From: Pseudomonadota bacterium
Lineage (GTDB): Bacteria; Pseudomonadota; Gammaproteobacteria; Acidiferrobacterales; Acidiferrobacteraceae
DNA length: 5,396 bases
Direction of reading: 5' to 3'
NCBI GenBank assembly: GCA_021795255.1
Contig: JAJYPQ010000308.1
Span: 1 to 5,396 of the forward strand
Made by a program: the position numbers and the translations under genes. The notes under the pieces are model-generated. The model saw only the letters and a program-made list of their open reading frames with translations. It had not been told where the DNA came from and did no database searches. How positions within the stretch are numbered: position 1 is the first letter of the stretch; every line of letters starts with the position of its first letter. Shown in pieces: positions 1 through 5,396 of this stretch.

Positions 1-982
1 CGAGCGCCATACCCCGGCGACCGTCCTCCTCATCGAAGATAAACTTGGCCGGCGGATGTTGCTCTTGAAAGGTCCAGATGGGCCAGGAGGTGTCGTAGAG
101 GTTCAGCTCGGGGGTCACGCCAATCAACTCCATATTGGCTTCCCAGTAGGCATCGAGGGTCCCGACGTCACGCCAGTATGCGGCCTGATTACCGAGGTTC
201 CCGGTACCCGCTTCGCCACTTGCGAAGGCGTACGCCATGACTCGATACCGGTCCATCGCACAGGGGATGATGTCGTGGCCGAAGTCGTGCTGCGACTCCC
301 TCCTATCGGCGTCTTCAATCAAGCGGTCATAAAGGAAGCGCGCGTTGAAGACATAAATGCCCATCGAGGCCAGCGCCGTGTCGCCGCCTGGGGTCGTCGG
401 CTCTGGGTATTCTGGTTTCTCGCTAAATCTTACCACGCGGGCCTCATCATCGGTCGCCATCACCCCAAACTCGGTCGCGCGTGCGAGCGGGACCTTGACG
501 CAACCGACCGTGAGGTCCGCCTCTCTTTTGACATGGAAGGCGATCATGGGGCCGTAGTCCATTTTATAGACGTGGTCGCCGGCGAGTATCAGAACGTATT
601 CTGGCCCATGATTGCGCAGGATATCGAGATTTTGATAGACCGCATCGGCAGTCCCCGCGTACCAGGACGACTCTATCCGTTGCTGCGCCGGCAACAATTC
701 CACAAACTCGCCAAACTCCCCGCGCAGCGAACCCCAGCCCTTTTGGATATGATGAATCAAGGAGTGGGCCTTATACTGAGTGAGCACTCCAATACGGCGT
801 ATCCCGGAATTCACGCAGTTCGACAGCGGGAAATCGATAACCCGGAACTTGCCCCCGAAGGGGACCGCGGGCTTGGCGCGCCATAGGGTCAGGTGTTTGA
901 GCCGGGACCCCCGTCCTCCGGCGAGAATCAAAGCAAGTGTATTGCGGGTGAGTTGGCTAACAAAACGGGGCGCTTGATCCAT
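1..982 (-). CDS. glgC: Glucose-1-phosphate adenylyltransferase (ADP-glucose pyrophosphorylase), 3' end cut by window edge
   Basis: GlgC makes ADP-glucose and pyrophosphate from ATP and glucose-1-phosphate, the committed and allosterically controlled step of bacterial glycogen synthesis, in the cytoplasm. About 327 codons are present. Visible are the nucleotide-binding loop AGGRGSRL (residues 21-28), [13 protein letters not shown] (35-47), LLPAQQR (96-102), WYAGTADA (107-114), the catalytic LAGDH with D136 (E. coli D142) and SEKP with K189 (E. coli K195, glucose-1-phosphate binding). SMGIYVF (206-212) and [12 protein letters not shown] follow. The family is usually about 420-430 residues, so the missing part is most of the C-terminal beta-helix domain. 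The ATG start at 982 has AAGGAG 10 bases upstream (993-998) and gives the expected short N-terminus. It lies downstream of pgi, separated by a candidate terminator. One oddity is that the lysine equivalent to E. coli K39, the fructose-1,6-bisphosphate activator site, is W34. The identification is very secure; effector specificity is inference. Confidence 0.97.
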   Translation of the reverse strand, partial: MDQAPRFVSQLTRNTLALILAGGRGSRLKHLTLWRAKPAVPFGGKFRVIDFPLSNCVNSGIRRIGVLTQYKAHSLIHHIQKGWGSLRGEFGEFVELLPAQQRIESSWYAGTADAVYQNLDILRNHGPEYVLILAGDHVYKMDYGPMIAFHVKREADLTVGCVKVPLARATEFGVMATDDEARVVRFSEKPEYPEPTTPGGDTALASMGIYVFNARFLYDRLIEDADRRESQHDFGHDIIPCAMDRYRVMAYAFASGEAGTGNLGNQAAYWRDVGTLDAYWEANMELIGVTPELNLYDTSWPIWTFQEQHPPAKFIFDEEDGRRGMAL

Positions 983-992
983 ACCGCAACAA

Positions 993-998
993 CTCCTT
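993..998 (-). promoter_or_regulatory. Ribosome binding site of glgC
   Basis: On the minus strand AAGGAG lies 10 bases before the ATG at 982, within a CACTAAGGAGTTGT context. It supports that start. The AGGA core inside the Shine-Dalgarno is also the kind of place where CsrA binds the glgC leader in E. coli; whether that happens here is not shown. Confidence 0.7.
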
Positions 999-1034
999 AG
1001 TGAGAGCGCGAACTGTGCTCGATAGAATATCCGT

Positions 1035-1060
1035 AAAAAAGGGAGCCGACCGGCCCTCCC
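1035..1060 (-). terminator. Candidate Rho-independent terminator between pgi and glgC
   Basis: On the minus strand a GC-rich hairpin (1060 to 1041) is followed at once by six T residues (1040 to 1035). The stem can be drawn as GGGA pairing with TCCC and GCC pairing with GGC around a GGTC loop, with a two-base GG bulge. An alternative is a plain GGGAG/CTCCC five-pair stem. This is the classic layout of an intrinsic terminator for transcripts coming from pgi. It ends only 52 bases before the glgC start codon, so it could end the pgi message or act as an attenuator in the glgC leader. No folding energy was computed. Confidence 0.68.
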
Positions 1061-1162
1061 CTATGAGCACTAAAGTGTCCCCCGGCCAGGCCCTAGTCCT
1101 TATCCTAAGACGCCCTTTCCAAAAACCTCTCGATCCTTTCGGACGGCTCTTTCGTCGACCAG

Positions 1163-2854
1163 CTAGGCCTCGCCTTTCGGGTTTCGCCACAATCTATATT
1201 GGGCAATCAAGGCCTGGGTCGAACTGTCATGGGACGCCACGGCGTTCGCGTCTTGCATCTCGGCCCCGATACGACGCGCCAACACCTTCCCAAGCTCCAC
1301 GCCCCACTGGTCGAACGAATCGATGCCCCAAATGACGCCCTGCGTGAAGACACTGTGTTCATAAAGCGCTATGAGTGCGCCCAGACTGTACGGGGTCAGG
1401 CGCTCCCCCAGAATCACATTACTGGGGCGGTTCCCATCACACGTTCGAAAGGGAATTTGCGCCGGCGGGACACCCTCCTGCGCCAAAGTGGTAGCCGACT
1501 GCCCGAAGGCCAAGGCCTCGGCCTGCGCAAACATATTGACTATCAACAAGTCGTGGTGAACGGGTAGCTTGGCGTCGGAACGACAAAAGCCAATCAGATC
1601 GCAGGGCACGAGTTTCGTGCCCTGATGAAACAACTGATAAAACGAATGCTGGGCGTCGACGCCAGGCTCGCCCCAAATGATGGGCCCTGTCTGATAGGTC
1701 ACGGGACGCCCCGCCACATCCACATGCTTGCCGTTACTCTCCATCTGCAACTGTTCCAGATACGCCGGTAAACGGGCCAATGCCTTGGAGTAAGGTAAGA
1801 TGGCTTGGGTCTCCGTCCCAAAAAAATTGTTGTACCAGACCGTCAGTAGGCCCATGAGCATCGGCAGGTTCGTTTCCGGGGGTGATTGGCAGAAATGGTC
1901 GTCCATGGCCCGGAAACCGGCCAGCATCTCAGAGAAGTGCTCGGGCCCGATAGCGATCATGGTGGAAAGCCCGACCGCCGATCCCAAGGAATAGCGACCC
2001 CCGACCCAGTCCCAAAACACGAACATGTGGGCCGGATCGATACCAAAGCGCGCGACCTCCGCGGTATTGGTGGACACAGCCACGAAGTGCGACGCCACCG
2101 CTTCGCTTCCCAAGGCCTCGACGCACCACTGACGCGCGGTCCGGGCGTTGGTCATGGTCTCCTGGGTCGTGAAGGTCTTCGAACAGATAATGAAAAGCGT
2201 CTGCGCCGGATCAAGACCGTCTGTCGCTGCGCGAAACTCCTCGCCGTCCACATTCGCAATGAAGCGCACATTCAAAAGCGGGCTCGCAAAGGGCCGCAAC
2301 GCCCGATACGCCATCTCAGGCCCCAAGTAGGAGCCGCCGATGCCGATATTGATCACAGTAGAGATACGCCTGCCGGTAAAACCGGTCCAGGCCCCGCTGC
2401 GCACGCGATCCGCAAAGCCCGCCATCTGCGCCAAGACTTCATGGACGCCGGGCACCACGTCGCGGCCATCGACCTCTATCTTATGGCCCTTTTTGGCCCG
2501 CAAAGCGACATGGAGCGCCGGACGTCGTTCCGTGTCATTGATGTGCTCGCCTCGAAACATCGCGTCCCGCCGTTTTTCAACGCCGCGGGCGCGGGCAAGG
2601 TCGAGCAAGAGCCGCATGGTCTCCGCCGTCACGCGGTTCTTCGAATAATCCAAAAATAAACCCGCCCCCTGGACTGTGAATCGAGCGGCACGACCAGGGT
2701 CGGCGTCGAATAGGGCGCGCAGCGTCACGTCCTTCACCGCCTGGTAATGCGCCTCCAGGGCGCGCCATTGCGGAAGCTCGGTAAGCTTCAGACCCTCGTC
2801 ACCCTTCAGGGGAGATTGGCCAGCATGGTTTGATGTTTCCGATGAATGATCCAA
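1163..2854 (-). CDS. pgi: Glucose-6-phosphate isomerase
   Basis: Pgi reversibly converts glucose-6-phosphate to fructose-6-phosphate, linking glycolysis/gluconeogenesis, the pentose phosphate pathway and glycogen synthesis; it is a cytoplasmic dimer in relatives. The 563-residue product is slightly longer than E. coli Pgi (549). Visible are [11 protein letters not shown] (169-179), the phosphate-binding [10 protein letters not shown] (224-233), family signature 1 [14 protein letters not shown] (282-295) and signature 2 [18 protein letters not shown] (506-523). Catalytic residues recognised by context are E372 in MESNGKH, H403 in AQHSFYQ and K523. The start is TTG at 2854. It is chosen because a strong AGGAGG lies 8 bases upstream, the reading begins with a plausible N-terminus, and no in-frame ATG lies nearby. 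The gene ends with TAG. It follows gnd by 213 bases and precedes glgC by 180 bases. No truncation or missing catalytic residue is seen. Confidence 0.98.
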   Translation of the reverse strand: MDHSSETSNHAGQSPLKGDEGLKLTELPQWRALEAHYQAVKDVTLRALFDADPGRAARFTVQGAGLFLDYSKNRVTAETMRLLLDLARARGVEKRRDAMFRGEHINDTERRPALHVALRAKKGHKIEVDGRDVVPGVHEVLAQMAGFADRVRSGAWTGFTGRRISTVINIGIGGSYLGPEMAYRALRPFASPLLNVRFIANVDGEEFRAATDGLDPAQTLFIICSKTFTTQETMTNARTARQWCVEALGSEAVASHFVAVSTNTAEVARFGIDPAHMFVFWDWVGGRYSLGSAVGLSTMIAIGPEHFSEMLAGFRAMDDHFCQSPPETNLPMLMGLLTVWYNNFFGTETQAILPYSKALARLPAYLEQLQMESNGKHVDVAGRPVTYQTGPIIWGEPGVDAQHSFYQLFHQGTKLVPCDLIGFCRSDAKLPVHHDLLIVNMFAQAEALAFGQSATTLAQEGVPPAQIPFRTCDGNRPSNVILGERLTPYSLGALIALYEHSVFTQGVIWGIDSFDQWGVELGKVLARRIGAEMQDANAVASHDSSTQALIAQYRLWRNPKGEA

Positions 2855-3067
2855 GGCGGCTTCCTCCTAGCCAACACGCGATTGCGGGCCCATCCGATGA
2901 CCCTGCTTCCTCGAACATTTATTGCTAAGCCCTCCAGGAGGACCCAAGGCAGACCCTAGCGGGGCCGGCTCTTGAACGCAAGCCCCACCCGCTCCCGCAA
3001 TCCTTGAAGACCGCCCGCAGGTCCTTCGATAAGACCCGGGGCATGGATCGAGACCGAGTTGCTTCCG
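2855..3067 (-). promoter_or_regulatory. gnd-pgi intergenic region
   Basis: This 213-base gap holds no convincing gene; reading frames that cross it overlap gnd and match nothing I recognise. It has two small inverted repeats. One is GGGG-CTTG / CAAG-CCCC with a four-base loop and a six-base bulge (2961-2986). The other is CCTC-CAG-GAGG (2931-2941). Neither is followed by a T-run, so I do not call a terminator. A weak promoter-like pair on the minus strand is TTGGGT with AATAAA 18 bases later (about 2947 to 2918), upstream of the pgi ribosome binding site. Whether pgi is read through from gnd or has its own promoter cannot be decided from the sequence alone. Confidence 0.35.
2863..2868 (-). 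promoter_or_regulatory. Strong ribosome binding site deciding the TTG start of pgi
   Basis: On the minus strand AGGAGG, nearly a full anti-Shine-Dalgarno match, stands 8 bases before TTG at 2854. The TTG is therefore the likely initiator even though it is a weak start codon. Confidence 0.75.
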
Positions 3068-4075
3068 CTATTTCTCGACGTGTCCGCCGAAACCATAACG
3101 CATGGCAGCCAGGATCCGGTCGGCAAAATCCGCCGCGCCCCGAGAACTGAATCGCGCATAAAGGGCCGCGGTGATGACCGGCGCCGGCACCCCTTCTTCC
3201 ACGGCCGCCTGTACCGTCCACCGGCCCTCGCCCGAATCCGCCACGCGCCCCGCAAAGCCTGCTAAATCCGGCTGGTCCTGAAGGGCCGCGGCGGTGAGGT
3301 CCAAGAGCCAGGAACTCACCACACTGCCGCGCCGCCAGAGCTCGGCAACCGCTGCGACATCAATCTGGTATTGGAAATGTTCCGGGTGACGCAAGGGCGC
3401 CGTCTCCGCATCCTGCGGCGTATCGGCGTCGCCGATATTCGCTCGCTTTAGGATATTGAAGCCCTCGGCATAGGCGGCCATAAGCCCATACTCGATCCCG
3501 TTGTGAACCATCTTCACGAAATGCCCGGCGCCGTGGGGACCACAGTGCAGGTATCCGGACACCGCAGTACCGCTGTCGGCCCGGGTCCCGGGGGTCAAGG
3601 GGGCCGCCTCATGGCCCGGCGCCAAGCTTTGAAAGATCGGGTCAAGATGCTCTACGGCGTCGGCGGGCCCGCCTATCATCAAACAGTATCCGCGCTCTAG
3701 TCCCCACACCCCGCCACTCGTCCCAACGTCCAGATAGCGAAGATTCTTTGCTGCCAAGTCCTGGGCACGGCGGATGTCGTCCTGATAATAGGAGTTGCCG
3801 CCGTCGATGACGATGTCCCCGACATCTAGAAGTGGCACAAGGTTTGCCAAAAGACCGTCCACGGTGGCCGCCGGGACCATGCACCACACGACCCGCGGCT
3901 TCGGCAATTGGCCCACGAGATCGGAAAGCGACCCCGCGCCCAGGCCGCCCTCGGCCTGAAATGCCCGAACGGTCTTGGCACCGCGTGCGTAGCCTACGCA
4001 CTCGTGCCCTGCCCGCGTCAATCGCAGCGCCATATTCGCGCCCATGCGCCCCAGTCCGATCATTCCTATCCGCAT
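3068..4075 (-). CDS. gnd: 6-phosphogluconate dehydrogenase, decarboxylating, short form
   Basis: This enzyme oxidatively decarboxylates 6-phosphogluconate to ribulose-5-phosphate and CO2, with reduction of NAD(P)+, in the cytoplasmic pentose phosphate pathway. The 335 residues match the short (about 300-340 residue, GndA/YqeC-like) branch, not the roughly 470-residue E. coli type. An N-terminal Rossmann fold carries GLGRMG (7-12). DGGNSYYQDD is at 91-100 and the substrate/catalytic loop VGTSGGVWGLERG at 117-129. KMVHN (188-192) holds the catalytic lysine K188 and N192. The C-terminus ends in GFGGHVEK, as in relatives. The ATG at 4075 is preferred because MRIGMIGLGRMG begins exactly at the fold. 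The frame stays open up to a TTG at 4222, but that extension has no family resemblance. A GGAGGA lies a rather long 14 bases upstream and a weaker GGAAAA lies 7 bases upstream. At the end of the second beta strand the residues are YARG (29-32), where NAD-type relatives usually have an acidic residue, so coenzyme use is uncertain. Confidence 0.95.
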   Translation of the reverse strand: MRIGMIGLGRMGANMALRLTRAGHECVGYARGAKTVRAFQAEGGLGAGSLSDLVGQLPKPRVVWCMVPAATVDGLLANLVPLLDVGDIVIDGGNSYYQDDIRRAQDLAAKNLRYLDVGTSGGVWGLERGYCLMIGGPADAVEHLDPIFQSLAPGHEAAPLTPGTRADSGTAVSGYLHCGPHGAGHFVKMVHNGIEYGLMAAYAEGFNILKRANIGDADTPQDAETAPLRHPEHFQYQIDVAAVAELWRRGSVVSSWLLDLTAAALQDQPDLAGFAGRVADSGEGRWTVQAAVEEGVPAPVITAALYARFSSRGAADFADRILAAMRYGFGGHVEK

Positions 4076-4157
4076 GATGTCGTTTTCCGTCCTCCGGGCC
4101 GGGAAGAGACGCGCCGAATCCCTAGACTTCGGCCCCTTAGCGAACACACTAACGATT

Positions 4158-4182
4158 CCTGGGCCTTTTTTCCAGGGCCTGG
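4158..4182. repeat. Three-armed inverted repeat (CCTGG / CCAGG / CCTGG) around a T-run
   Basis: On the plus strand CCTGG (4158-4162) is followed by GCC and a run of six T, then CCAGG (4172-4176), one G, and CCTGG (4178-4182). The middle arm can pair with either outer arm. The left pairing gives a five-pair hairpin with a nine-base loop. The right pairing is an almost perfect palindrome with too short a loop for a normal hairpin. It lies about 85-105 bases before the gnd ATG. The T-run sits in the loop, not after a stem, so it does not look like a standard terminator in either direction. Confidence 0.35.
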
Positions 4183-4361
4183 GGACATGGTGCCCGCCGG
4201 CGTAGACCAGTATCCTGTACAATGAAAGCGGACTGGGGGGCCTTTTCTGTCGCCGTTTCGCAAAAGCACGGTCGATTATAGCGGCGGTGGCGCTCGCGGT
4301 CCTTTAGAAAGCGGGCCAAGGTTCCGATAAATGCAACAGCTACGGCCAAGGCCTGGCCCAT

Positions 4362-4366
4362 GGGAG
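4362..4366 (+). promoter_or_regulatory. Ribosome binding site of glk
   Basis: GGGAG lies 7 bases before GTG at 4374 and 4 bases before the alternative GTG at 4371. The spacing favours 4374. The ATG at 4360 is in another frame and soon meets a stop codon, and the ATG at 4381 is also in another frame that stops after eight codons. Confidence 0.5.
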
Positions 4367-4373
4367 ACGCGTG

Positions 4374-5396
4374 GTGGTAAATGACCCGGGTTCCGATCTG
4401 CTATTAGTGGGCGACATCGGCGGTACCAAAACCGATCTGATGATCCTGGCGTCCGCCGCAGGACACTTTGCACCCCTCGAGCGCGCGCGTCTGCAGAGTG
4501 CGGAATACCCTAACCTCTCTAGCCTCCTGCAGGAATTTCTGAGTACGGCCGGCGTACGAGTCGCGCGCGCCTGCCTTGATGTGGCAGGCCCCGTGGTCGA
4601 CGGTCGCGCGCAACTCACAAACCTCCCGTGGGACGTAGACGGCGCCCAACTCTGCCGGGAACTCGACCTGCAGGCGGTAGATATTCTCAATGATCTCGCG
4701 GCGGTCGCCCATGCGATCCCGGCCCTAGAAGCCCGCGACCTCCTGACCTTGAACACCGGGAGCGAACGCCCGCGGGGGACCAAGGCGATCATAGCCCCCG
4801 GAACGGGCCTCGGGGAGGCCTTTCTCGTCTGGAACGGGCAAGGCTACCAACCCTGTCCCTCGGAAGGCGGGCACGCGGACTTTGCCCCGCCCACCAGAGC
4901 CTTGGAGGCGCTCCTGCCTTATATGCGCAAACGGGTAGAGCATGTCAGCTACGAGCTCGTGTGTTCGGGTATCGGAATACCCTATCTCTACGAGTTTTTC
5001 CGCGACTGTGGTGGTGACCGGGAATCGCCTGCCCTGGCAAAGGAACTCGCGCTGACCCATGATCGCACCCCCCTGATCATAGCCCACGCCCTGGACACCC
5101 GATCGCCCTGTCCTCTGTGTCGCGCAGCCCTCGAGGCCTTTGTCGCAATCCTGGGCGCCGAAGCCGGGAATCTCGCGCTCAAGGTGTTTGCCTTGGGCGG
5201 GGTCTACATCGGCGGCGGCATCTCCCCGCGGCTCATACCGCTCCTGAAAGAGGAGACATTCCTCTCCGCCTTTTGTGACAAGGGCCGCTTTTCCCAACTT
5301 TTGGCAGGTCTTCCGGTCTGGCTTATCACCAATCCCGACGTAGCCCTCATCGGCTGCGCGGCCTACGGCCGGGAGCGCATGGAAAAAGACGCCGTT
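4374..5396 (+). CDS. glk: Glucokinase (Glk, hexokinase-fold), 3' end cut by window edge
   Basis: Glk phosphorylates glucose with ATP to glucose-6-phosphate in the cytoplasm. 341 codons are open to the end of the window with no stop; E. coli Glk has 321 residues, so little should be missing. Visible are the phosphate-1 loop VGDIGGTKTD (12-21), DVAGPV (69-74), the glucose-binding and catalytic LND (105-107, D107 as base), the adenosine/phosphate-2 motif APGTGLGEAFL (141-151) and PSEGGHADFAP (162-172). In the last, E164 and H167 correspond to E. coli E157 and H160; E194 in HVSYE corresponds to E187. CPLC (246-249) matches a CxxC in E. coli Glk. LGGVYIGGGISPR (274-286) and CDKGRFSQLL (301-310) follow. 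The start is probably GTG 4374; GTG 4371 would add one residue. The wording APGTGLGEAF and ILGAEAGNLALK is closer to the cyanobacterial-type branch than to E. coli. It is divergent from gnd. Identification is secure; the exact start is less so. Confidence 0.96.
   Translation, partial: MVNDPGSDLLLVGDIGGTKTDLMILASAAGHFAPLERARLQSAEYPNLSSLLQEFLSTAGVRVARACLDVAGPVVDGRAQLTNLPWDVDGAQLCRELDLQAVDILNDLAAVAHAIPALEARDLLTLNTGSERPRGTKAIIAPGTGLGEAFLVWNGQGYQPCPSEGGHADFAPPTRALEALLPYMRKRVEHVSYELVCSGIGIPYLYEFFRDCGGDRESPALAKELALTHDRTPLIIAHALDTRSPCPLCRAALEAFVAILGAEAGNLALKVFALGGVYIGGGISPRLIPLLKEETFLSAFCDKGRFSQLLAGLPVWLITNPDVALIGCAAYGRERMEKDAV

Larger units (their letters stand above)
983..1162 (-). promoter_or_regulatory. 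pgi-glgC intergenic region and glgC leader
   Basis: This 180-base gap follows the pgi TAG stop. On the minus strand, in order, it holds a small TCC-GAAA-GGA hairpin with a GNRA-type loop (1143 to 1134) and a stretch with two closely spaced AGGA motifs (around 1106 to 1097). The candidate terminator (1060 to 1035) and the glgC ribosome binding site follow. I see eight GGA triplets on this strand. I could not find a convincing sigma-70 -35/-10 pair between the terminator and glgC; TATTCT near 1029 to 1024 is a weak -10 with no matching -35. No convincing gene lies here. Confidence 0.5.
4076..4373. promoter_or_regulatory. Divergent intergenic region between gnd and glk
   Basis: These 298 bases separate two genes reading away from each other, so promoters for both should lie here. 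On the plus strand TACAAT (4218-4223) matches five of six bases of a -10 box and could serve glk, but no good -35 stands 15-19 bases upstream. TATAGC (4277-4282) is a weaker alternative. On the minus strand GATACT near 4215 to 4210 is a weak -10 for gnd. A set of inverted repeats at 4158-4182 falls in the probable gnd leader. Reading frames across the region look like chance frames. I see no repeat array, tRNA or known riboswitch. Confidence 0.45.

Noticed and set aside
56..886. Open reading frame of 276 codons on the plus strand
   Set aside because: It lies wholly antisense to glgC, whose minus-strand translation has all the family motifs. The plus-strand product matches nothing I recognise and is a GC-rich shadow frame.
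1134..1143. TCC-GAAA-GGA hairpin after pgi considered as a terminator or riboswitch element
   Set aside because: The stem is only three or four pairs, and the T-run that follows is not adjacent. I could not match the surrounding bases to any known riboswitch core.
1886..2659. Open reading frame of 257 codons on the plus strand
   Set aside because: It is antisense to pgi, with a composition dominated by R, H, G and P and no recognisable domain.
2925..3255. Two overlapping minus-strand frames of about 98-99 codons between and across gnd and pgi
   Set aside because: Most of their length overlaps the 3' end of gnd in the wrong frame. They lack recognisable domains, so they are not supported as small genes.
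4076..4222. 49-codon N-terminal extension of gnd starting at TTG 4222
   Set aside because: Relatives begin at MRIGMIGLG-like sequence. The extension has no family resemblance and covers what looks like the promoter and leader region.
4217..4222. TGTACA palindrome as an operator
   Set aside because: It is only six bases with no longer dyad symmetry around it, and is expected by chance. It overlaps the TACAAT -10 candidate, which is the better reading.
4725..5297. Open reading frame of 190 codons on the minus strand
   Set aside because: It is antisense to glk, whose catalytic motifs on the plus strand cover the same bases.

Overview
The window is a GC-rich stretch (by eye about 60% G+C) of a bacterial chromosome devoted to central sugar metabolism. 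Four genes are clear: glgC (ADP-glucose pyrophosphorylase, cut by the left edge), pgi (glucose-6-phosphate isomerase), gnd (short-form decarboxylating 6-phosphogluconate dehydrogenase) and glk (glucokinase, running off the right edge). The protein sequences look most like those of Gammaproteobacteria. The glk type is also common in cyanobacteria, and the combination would suit an autotrophic, sulfur-oxidising or methylotrophic gammaproteobacterium. That assignment is inferred from remembered family sequences, not from a search.

Layout: gnd (4075 to 3068), pgi (2854 to 1163) and glgC (982 to beyond base 1) all read leftward in that order. glk (4374 onward) reads rightward, divergent from gnd across a 298-base intergenic region. 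The gaps within the leftward series are 213 bases (gnd-pgi) and 180 bases (pgi-glgC). The pgi-glgC gap contains a good candidate Rho-independent terminator on the minus strand, so glgC is probably not simply co-transcribed with pgi.

How the genes fit together: Glk makes glucose-6-phosphate. Pgi interconverts it with fructose-6-phosphate. Gnd performs the last oxidative pentose-phosphate step, from 6-phosphogluconate to ribulose-5-phosphate. GlgC commits glucose-1-phosphate to glycogen. All four sit around the glucose-6-phosphate node. The steps joining them (zwf, pgl, phosphoglucomutase) and the rest of glycogen synthesis are not in this window.

I found no mobile element, CRISPR array, tRNA, rRNA or unfamiliar defence-like system, and I do not think the window holds an undescribed system. 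The points worth a second look are at the residue level (a lost allosteric lysine in GlgC, an altered coenzyme pocket in Gnd) and in the non-coding leaders (a terminator just upstream of glgC, GGA motifs, and mutually exclusive hairpins upstream of gnd).
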